DNA from: SZUA-87 sp041687805
Lineage (GTDB): Bacteria > Actinomycetota > Acidimicrobiia > Acidimicrobiales > Aldehydirespiratoraceae
Reading direction: 5' to 3'
Assembly (NCBI GenBank): GCA_041687805.1
Contig: JBDNJK010000119.1
Span: 1-37,940, forward strand
Length of the DNA stretch: 37,940 nucleotides
The notes under the pieces are model-generated. The model saw nothing but the letters and a program-made list of their open reading frames with translations, ran no database searches and was not told the origin of the DNA. This document shows positions 33,197-37,940 of this stretch, in pieces. Within the stretch, counting starts at the first letter, position 1. The number at the start of each line of letters is the position of its first letter. A program made the translations under genes and the position numbers.

Positions 33197-33684
33197 GTGG
33201 TCCGGCGCTCGGCGCTCATCGTTGCCGGATTCGTGCCGTGGGCCAGATAGGCGAAGTGGCATGTCGATTCCCATGGTGCGACGATCCAACTGCGCAACGG
33301 TTCCGACACCCACAGCGGGCTTGCTTCCAGTCGCTCAAGTGCAGCATTACCGGACATGAATTCGACAGCGGTGACTATGCCGTCCGGATCTTCGAGAGCG
33401 ATCGAACCATCGAACGATTCGGCGGCGTGCACTTCGACATCAAGATGCATCGCAAGATCGACGAAGTCGACCTCCACAGTCCACGCCAGTGAGCCCCACT
33501 CGCTGACGCTAAGCCCGGTCTCTTCTGTTATCTCCCGGGTGAGCGCACCGACGGATGTTTCACCCTCATCAACAACCCCGCCCGGAGTCGACCAGTCGAC
33601 CGAACCACCTCGTCGCTTGTTGGCGACCAGCAACAGTCCGCGCTCGTCTGCGACCAGACCGCTTACAACACTCCAGTAGCGCAC
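33193..33684 (-). CDS. NUDIX hydrolase
   Basis: A 163-residue NUDIX protein. The Nudix box is complete: GGVVDEGETSVGALTREITEETGL (split: GGVVDEGE, then REITEETGL), matching G-x5-E-x7-RE-U-x-EE-x-G-U. The fold start VVSGLVADERGLLLVANKR precedes it. Substrates of this family are nucleoside diphosphates linked to another group; which one is used cannot be read here. Translational coupling to dinB through GTGA suggests a shared role, possibly nucleotide pool cleaning, but this is inference. Confidence 0.9.
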   Translation of the reverse strand: MRYWSVVSGLVADERGLLLVANKRRGGSVDWSTPGGVVDEGETSVGALTREITEETGLSVSEWGSLAWTVEVDFVDLAMHLDVEVHAAESFDGSIALEDPDGIVTAVEFMSGNAALERLEASPLWVSEPLRSWIVAPWESTCHFAYLAHGTNPATMSAERRTT

Positions 33685-33732
33685 CGCCCCAGCATGCCAG
33701 CCGATGGGCCCGGTCGGAAATGTGAGGGAGAA

Positions 33733-34476
33733 TCAGCCGCCAGCATCGGCGGACGGATTGACTTCGACTGCGCCGCCATTGCCGATATCGGTGGTGATTT
33801 GAGCCGCAGGGTTGTCGACCACCGCCCCTCCGACACCGATGTCCGTCGTGACCCGAGTCGAGGGTGAGTTGGTCGGAGTGCTGTTGTCGTTGATCTGTGA
33901 CACGAGCACCAACACGCCCACGGCCGTGGCAGCCACAATGACACCGGCCAGGGGGACGAGGAGTTGGCGGCGGAGTTTGCGCTGGTCGGTGCGGACGACT
34001 TCCCTCTGGAGCATGAGCTGCTCGAGGCGAGATCCGATGGTCTGCGGCTCGATCGAGAGCGCCGTGGACAGCACATCGAGATCAATATCACGAAGGTTGA
34101 GAGGCGTACCGAGAGGTAGTTCGCGAAGCCGATAGACGAGAGCGAGATACCTGGTGAGCACAGCATCAGTGTCGGGGGTCGGCCCCACGACAATGTCGGA
34201 CCGGTCGACGGCGATTCGGCCTTGATCGAGATCGATGATCAGCTGCGAACGCTCGGGCAGAAGCCCAGTATTCTCGATTCCGTAGACGGTGAGAACGTCG
34301 GCCAGCTGTTGCTCGTCCAGTTGCCTGCGGCCTTCTTCGATATCTTCGAGCTCGACCGGGCCGAATTTGCTTGTGGAGGCCAAGGCGTCAAGATCGGTCC
34401 CACTCGACATTCGGGCTTGTCGAAGTAGTGATCCAAGCCGACGAGGTGGCACGAGTGCAGTCTGGTTCGCATTCAT
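33733..34476 (-). CDS. Membrane-anchored HTH protein with C-terminal tandem repeats
   Basis: A 247-residue protein of unknown function. Residues about 12-66 look like an XRE-type helix-turn-helix (LGSLLRQARMSSGTDLDALA, then ELEDIEEGRRQLDEQQLADVL). Residues 126-160 form a second helical segment. After a basic stretch (RKLRRQ), one transmembrane helix spans about 171-193. The outside tail contains two 18-residue repeats: residues 209-226 (VTTDIGVGGAVVDNPAAQ) and 227-244 (ITTDIGNGGAVEVNPSAD). The layout, a cytoplasmic HTH joined to an outside tail, recalls RodZ, but there is no clear similarity. It lies 18 bp after the glycosyltransferase gene. Confidence 0.78.
   Translation of the reverse strand: MNANQTALVPPRRLGSLLRQARMSSGTDLDALASTSKFGPVELEDIEEGRRQLDEQQLADVLTVYGIENTGLLPERSQLIIDLDQGRIAVDRSDIVVGPTPDTDAVLTRYLALVYRLRELPLGTPLNLRDIDLDVLSTALSIEPQTIGSRLEQLMLQREVVRTDQRKLRRQLLVPLAGVIVAATAVGVLVLVSQINDNSTPTNSPSTRVTTDIGVGGAVVDNPAAQITTDIGNGGAVEVNPSADAGG
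33745..33852. repeat. Two 54-bp imperfect tandem repeats in the HTH membrane protein gene
   Basis: The two repeats encode 18 residues each (V/I-TTDIG-x-GGAV pattern) in the predicted extracytoplasmic tail. The DNA copies have diverged at many third positions, so the duplication is old or has been kept by selection on the protein. Confidence 0.75.
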
Positions 34477-34494
34477 TGCAGATCCAATCGGCAG

Positions 34495-35241
34495 TCAGCG
34501 CCGTTTCCTTAGGAGATGATCCCTGATTCCCCACCAGGTCACGAGAAACATCGCTTCTAACACGATCCGGCCCGACATCTTCGATGTGCCGCGAGTGCGG
34601 TCGATGAACGAAATCGGCACCTCGACAATTTGGCCTCCCACCCCCAACGCCCGGTATGCCATCTCGATCTGGAACCCATATCCGTCGGCCTTCACCGTGT
34701 GGAAATCGACCTTGGCGAGTAGTTCGGAGCGATAGGCGCGATAGCCGCTGGTTGCGTCTAGAACGTCGATGCCGAGAACAAATGAGGCATAGCGATTTCC
34801 CCATCTCGACAGTGCACGACGATGCCAGGTCCAATCGGGAATCGATCCACCGGCCACGTATCGACTGCCGATGACCAGGTCGGCGCCATTGGCTATTGCG
34901 TTGATCAACTCGGGCAGTGCAGCTGGGTCGTGAGACAGATCTGAGTCCATCTCGATCATCACGTCGAAGCCGTCGGCCAAGCCGCGCCGAAACCCGTCTC
35001 GGTATGCCGAGCCCAGACCAGACTTGGCCGGTCGACGCATCACCTCTACCGCACCAATTTCTGCGCCAAGCTGTTCGGCGATTTCGGCGGTGTGGTCGGG
35101 GCTTGAGTCGTCGACAACAAGGATCGATGCCGACGGCGCTGCGGCACGGGCGCGACGCAACACCTCCTCGATGTTGGCCGACTCTTGATAGGTCGGTAAG
35201 ACGATCAGCACACGCACGTGACGGCACTTTAGAGCCGACAT
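34495..35241 (-). CDS. Polyprenol-phosphate mannosyltransferase-like family 2 glycosyltransferase
   Basis: A 248-residue GT2 enzyme like the catalytic domain of polyprenol-phosphate mannose synthase (Ppm1/DPM1). Marks are VLIVLPTYQESANIEEVL, LVVDDSSPDHTAEIA, the metal/sugar motif EMDSDLSHDP (D99-S-D101), VIGSRYVAGGSIPDW, and ATSGYRAYRSELL. The end FIDRTRGTSKMSG is typical. No transmembrane helix follows, as in the stand-alone soluble type. It should load a GDP-sugar, probably mannose, onto polyprenyl phosphate for use outside the membrane. The ATG at 35241 fits a leaderless start; GTG codons at 35217 and 35211 are alternatives. Confidence 0.9.
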   Translation of the reverse strand: MSALKCRHVRVLIVLPTYQESANIEEVLRRARAAAPSASILVVDDSSPDHTAEIAEQLGAEIGAVEVMRRPAKSGLGSAYRDGFRRGLADGFDVMIEMDSDLSHDPAALPELINAIANGADLVIGSRYVAGGSIPDWTWHRRALSRWGNRYASFVLGIDVLDATSGYRAYRSELLAKVDFHTVKADGYGFQIEMAYRALGVGGQIVEVPISFIDRTRGTSKMSGRIVLEAMFLVTWWGIRDHLLRKRR

Positions 35242-35247
35242 GACGAC

Positions 35248-35253
35248 ATAACA
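35248..35253 (-). promoter_or_regulatory. Candidate -10 element of the glycosyltransferase gene (leaderless)
   Basis: TGTTAT on the minus strand lies 6 nt before the ATG at 35241, with no Shine-Dalgarno sequence between. Together with the element at 35270-35275 it packs two divergent promoters into a 41-bp gap. No -35 match. Confidence 0.35.
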
Positions 35254-35269
35254 GACACCCGGGCGTAGC

Positions 35270-35275
35270 TAGGAT
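35270..35275 (+). promoter_or_regulatory. Candidate -10 element of the small membrane protein / IMPase operon (leaderless)
   Basis: TAGGAT ends 7 nt before the ATG at 35283, predicting transcription from the A of the start codon. No ribosome-binding site is seen. Confidence 0.4.
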
Positions 35276-35282
35276 CTCAGCG

Positions 35283-35576
35283 ATGACTCCAGAAGCGGTA
35301 CGTCCCCCAACAGATTCTGCTGTCCCGCCAGTCGTGGCACGCGCTCTTGCCATCGCCGCCATCATCATCGGCGGCCTGTGCGGCGGGCTGATCGGCTACT
35401 CGGTTACCAATCTGCAGTGCGACGACGGATGCTCAATTCTCGCCGGCTCGATCGGACTGGCCAGCGCGGTCGGTACGGCCGTCGGTGTGGCGATCGTGGC
35501 CGTTCTCACTCTTAGAGCGATGGCCGAATGGGATGCCCGACAAGTTCGTCAGCGCGTCCACGGTTCAGACAAATGA
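35283..35576 (+). CDS. Small membrane protein of unknown function
   Basis: A 97-residue protein with two hydrophobic segments (about 17-43 and 52-77) joined by a short loop with two cysteines (LQCDDGCS), which could form a disulfide if it faces outward. A charged C-terminal tail (AEWDARQVRQRVHGSDK) follows. No family is recognised. The stop overlaps the start of the inositol-phosphatase gene (ATGA), so the two are translated together. Confidence 0.75.
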   Translation: MTPEAVRPPTDSAVPPVVARALAIAAIIIGGLCGGLIGYSVTNLQCDDGCSILAGSIGLASAVGTAVGVAIVAVLTLRAMAEWDARQVRQRVHGSDK

Positions 35577-36364
35577 ATACTTCGCTCAACGCGCGGCTGC
35601 TCGACGTCGCCGACGCCGCGGTCGATCTGGTCGCCGATCGTGTGGCCAGCTCGACCGCAGATCCAAAGCTCACCATCGACACCAAGTCGAGCCGCACCGA
35701 CATGGTCACCAACATGGACCGCTGGGTGGAGCGCACGCTCGTCGACGCGATTTCGCTCGCCCGACCCGGAGATGGTTTCCTCGGCGAGGAAGGAACCTCG
35801 CAGGAATCCACCACGGGAGTCACGTGGGTCATAGATCCGATCGACGGGACAACCAATTTCGTCTACGACATTCCCGGCTACTCGATCTCTGTGGCTGCGT
35901 CTGTCGACGGATCAGTTGTGGCCGGCTTGGTGCACGACCCTGTCAGATCCGAACGGTTCCGGGCCACGCTCGGCGGCGGAGCGACTCTGAACGATGCCCC
36001 CATACGGGTCGGCACCCCTGCCAGTCTCGCCACTTCCTTGGTCGCAACAGGATTCTCATACGACAGCGACCGACGCCGCGCTCAGGCCCACGCCTTGATT
36101 GAGGTGCTGCCGGCCGTGCGCGACATCCGTCGATTTGGTGGCGCCGCACTCGATCTCTGCTCCCTGGCCTGCGGACGAGTCGATGCCTACTACGAACGTG
36201 GTCTGCAACCGTGGGATCTCGCCGCTGGTGCGCTCATTGCCACAGAGGCAGGAGCGATCGTAGACACCCACGAGGCCGACAATGGCGCACTTGTCGGCGC
36301 CTCACCGTCGATCTATGTGGATTTTTCAGACCTTGTTGCCATGTCCGGGGCACACCTCGCCTGA
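35573..36364 (+). CDS. Inositol monophosphatase family protein
   Basis: A 263-residue Mg-dependent phosphatase. The metal-binding residues are in GEEG (71-74) and WVIDPIDGTTNFVYDIPGYSISVA (DPIDGT at 88-93); the C-terminal PWDLAAGALIATEAGA contributes the third Asp. Substrates in this family include inositol phosphates, histidinol phosphate, bisphosphonucleotides and fructose bisphosphate, and the sequence does not decide among them. The ATG at 35573 overlaps the preceding stop. The neighbouring glycosyltransferase is compatible with inositol lipid or glycan synthesis, but only weakly. Confidence 0.9.
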   Translation: MNTSLNARLLDVADAAVDLVADRVASSTADPKLTIDTKSSRTDMVTNMDRWVERTLVDAISLARPGDGFLGEEGTSQESTTGVTWVIDPIDGTTNFVYDIPGYSISVAASVDGSVVAGLVHDPVRSERFRATLGGGATLNDAPIRVGTPASLATSLVATGFSYDSDRRRAQAHALIEVLPAVRDIRRFGGAALDLCSLACGRVDAYYERGLQPWDLAAGALIATEAGAIVDTHEADNGALVGASPSIYVDFSDLVAMSGAHLA

Positions 36365-36418
36365 TTTATTCGAGGCCATGGCACCCCTCGGCACTCGAAA
36401 TCTGGCAGCATCAGTGGT

Positions 36419-37099
36419 GTGGGTACACGAATTCTTACGGTCGAGGACGACGAGAGAATACGCACGTCGGTAAAACTCGCTCTTGAGGACGAGGGTTGGG
36501 ACGTCGAAGAGGCCGAGTCTGGTGAGGTTGCGCTCAACGCTTTCACCCGTGAGCCAGCCGACGTCGTGCTCATCGACATCATGCTTCCCGGCATCGACGG
36601 GTTCGATGTTTGCCGGGCCATCCGCCGCGTGAGCGATGTGCCGATTGTGATGGTCACAGCCCGAATCGACACTCACGATGTTGTAGCCGGCCTCGAAGCC
36701 GGCGCCGACGACTACCTCACCAAACCGTTCGCTCCCAAGGAACTTTCGGCACGTATTCGGGCGCTGCTGCGCCGGGTTCGTTCGACTGATGCCAGCAGCC
36801 GCCACATGATTTTCGGGGATCTTGAGATCATCCCCGATGAAGGCGTCGTCAGATTGGCCAGTACAGAAATTCATCTGACCAAGACCGAGTTTCGATTGTT
36901 GGTTGAGCTCGCCTCCAGTCCTGGTCGAGTTTTCAGCCGCGAAGTTCTGCTCGACAAGGTCTGGGGCTACGGATACTTCGGTGATGGGCGACTCGTCGAT
37001 GTCCATATCCGCCGGCTGCGTACCAAGATCGAGTCGGATGCCGCCAACCCGCGTCACGTGGTCACCGTGCGAGGGTTGGGTTACAAACTGCAGGCCTGA
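36419..37099 (+). CDS. OmpR-family response regulator, MtrA-like
   Basis: A 226-residue response regulator. The receiver domain has the acidic pocket D10/D11, phosphoacceptor D53 (VLIDIMLPGIDGFDVC), T80 and K102 (DDYLTKPFAPKELSARIRALLRR). The C-terminal winged helix (about 130-226) includes LTKTEFRLLVELASSPGRVF, VWGYGYFGDGRLVDVHIRRLR and VVTVRGLGYKL. The receiver stretch VVAGLEAGADDY and the ending recall MtrA, the actinobacterial regulator of envelope and division genes. The start is a GTG; no clear promoter or ribosome-binding site is seen. The histidine kinase gene begins 18 bp downstream. Confidence 0.92.
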   Translation: MGTRILTVEDDERIRTSVKLALEDEGWDVEEAESGEVALNAFTREPADVVLIDIMLPGIDGFDVCRAIRRVSDVPIVMVTARIDTHDVVAGLEAGADDYLTKPFAPKELSARIRALLRRVRSTDASSRHMIFGDLEIIPDEGVVRLASTEIHLTKTEFRLLVELASSPGRVFSREVLLDKVWGYGYFGDGRLVDVHIRRLRTKIESDAANPRHVVTVRGLGYKLQA

Positions 37100-37117
37100 G
37101 TCGGAGCGCCAGACAGC

Positions 37118-37940
37118 ATGAAGTTGATCCCTCACCTGGAGCGGTTGGGACTGCGTTCGCGCCTGACGCTGTTCTTCGCACTCGGTGGCCTGATCCTGTC
37201 CACAACAATCGCTGTCACCACCCTCACGCTCACACGACAGAATCTTCTCAAGACCCGTGAGGAAACGGCGTTCCGGGTCGTGACTTCGAATGGAATTCGA
37301 GTGCAGGCTCGACTCACCCCGGAAATCGACGCCGAGGGTCTGGGCGCGATCATCGACTCTCTGAGCACAAGCAAGGGTTCCTACCCGTTGCTACGGTTCG
37401 GCGATCTATGGACGGCGTCTGACACTCAGGTATTCAACAGCGAAAACGTGCCTGAGTCGCTACTAAAGCTTGCCAACAGTTCGGAGGCCGGCACCATCAG
37501 AGCCAACCTCGACGGCCGGCCGGCTGTGATCACCGTTATTCCACTTCCGAATCGTGATGCCACCTACTTCGAAGCGATCTTCCTCGAAGATGTCGAGGCG
37601 ACCCTCAACGCGCTTGGTCTCATCGTGCTGGGGGTAGCCGCGGCGTCAACCGTGTTGGCTGCATCTGCCGGGTGGTGGGCCTCGCGTCGGACACTCACAC
37701 CGCTGGCGAAAGTGACTGCCGCTGCTGAATCACTCGCTGCCGGTGAACTCGACACACGCCTCGAACCACCAGCCGACGCCGACTTGGCATCGTTGGCTGC
37801 GTCGTTCAACGAGATGGCAGGCGCGCTTGAAGACAGGATCGAACGCGACGCCCGCTTCGCGTCAGAGGTCAGCCACGAACTTCGTAGCCCACTCATGACA
37901 CTCAACGCGTCGGTCGAGGTTCTCAACAACAGTCGCGCAA
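37118..37940 (+). CDS. Sensor histidine kinase, MtrB-like, partial (C-terminus outside window)
   Basis: The first 274 codons of a membrane sensor kinase that pairs with the preceding response regulator. One transmembrane helix (about 17-40) and a second (about 163-190) flank an extracytoplasmic sensor region. A HAMP domain follows (ASRRTLTPLAKVTAAAESLA, then GELDTRLEPP and LAASFNEMAGALEDRI). The dimerisation box is FASEVSHELRSPLMTL with the phosphorylated histidine at H253. The ATPase domain lies beyond the window edge. The ATG has only a distant GGAG. MtrB is the best match by layout, but orthology is not certain. Confidence 0.92.
   Translation, partial: MKLIPHLERLGLRSRLTLFFALGGLILSTTIAVTTLTLTRQNLLKTREETAFRVVTSNGIRVQARLTPEIDAEGLGAIIDSLSTSKGSYPLLRFGDLWTASDTQVFNSENVPESLLKLANSSEAGTIRANLDGRPAVITVIPLPNRDATYFEAIFLEDVEATLNALGLIVLGVAAASTVLAASAGWWASRRTLTPLAKVTAAAESLAAGELDTRLEPPADADLASLAASFNEMAGALEDRIERDARFASEVSHELRSPLMTLNASVEVLNNSRA

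Noticed and set aside
34388..35368. Minus-strand open frame of 326 codons in another frame
   Set aside because: It overlaps the glycosyltransferase gene, which has clear GT2 motifs in its own frame. The alternative product is Arg-rich without motifs and would run through both divergent promoters.
1..37940. Mobile element, prophage, CRISPR, toxin-antitoxin or biosynthetic cluster
   Set aside because: I looked for transposases, integrases, regularly spaced repeats, small paired genes and large multidomain enzymes, and found none. Gene content and composition are those of a conserved chromosomal core.
1..37940. tRNA or rRNA genes
   Set aside because: No stretch with tRNA-like acceptor and T-arm sequence or rRNA motifs was noticed in the gaps, nearly all of which are shorter than 250 bp and are described above.

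Overview
This window is a vertically inherited, housekeeping stretch of an actinobacterial chromosome, most likely from the class Acidimicrobiia. The clues are a bacterial proteasome activator (Bpa), a division/cell-wall cluster containing SepF, DivIVA and YggT but no FtsA, a DUF3040 protein, an MtrA/MtrB-like two-component pair, and moderately high GC. MurE carries the DNPR motif, so the peptidoglycan should contain meso-diaminopimelate. I see no rRNA, tRNA, insertion sequence, prophage, CRISPR array or attachment site. No gene-free stretch exceeds 300 bases; the longest are 242 bp between mraZ and rsmH and 239 bp upstream of mraZ.

Layout. 1-4354 (minus): DNA polymerase III alpha subunit (dnaE, 3' end outside the window), the proteasome activator bpa, and a type I phosphodiesterase. 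4422-4868 (plus): an Rrf2-family regulator that shares a short divergent promoter region with the phosphodiesterase. 4881-24666 (minus): one long cell-envelope/division block, read right to left as mraZ, rsmH, ftsL-like, ftsI, murE, mraY, murD, ftsW, murG, murC, murB, ftsQ, ftsZ, pgeF, yggS, sepF, yggT, divIVA, a DUF167 gene, a DksA-like gene with a histone-like tail, and rluD. From rsmH to murB nearly every stop codon overlaps the next start (ATGA, GTGA, TTGA, TAATG), which suggests translational coupling. murF is absent from its usual place between murE and mraY. 24906-26758 (minus): a lipoate ligase-like protein, a small unknown protein and a ROK-family kinase. 26881-31395 (plus): MoxR ATPase, DUF58 protein and TgpA-like transglutaminase. 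31398-35241 (minus): DUF3040 protein, DNA polymerase IV, NUDIX hydrolase, a membrane-anchored HTH protein and a polyprenol-phosphate glycosyltransferase. 35283-37940 (plus): a small membrane protein, an inositol-monophosphatase-family enzyme, an OmpR-type response regulator and the 5' part of its histidine kinase.

How it works together. The central block supplies lipid II synthesis (MurB, C, D, E, G, MraY), septal polymerisation and crosslinking (FtsW, FtsI), and the division ring and its membrane anchors (FtsZ, SepF, FtsQ, FtsL-like, DivIVA). The start of the block carries a recognisable promoter with six GG-rich boxes at 10-bp intervals, as expected for MraZ autoregulation. Several genes elsewhere have a TAGNAT-like -10 element 6-7 nt before an ATG, which predicts leaderless mRNAs.

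No convincing new multi-gene system is visible. The points most worth a second look are the missing murF, the histone-tailed DksA-like protein that has lost its zinc ligands, the MraZ box array, the leaderless and symmetric promoters, the ROK protein lacking its zinc cysteines, and the membrane-anchored HTH protein with tandem repeats.
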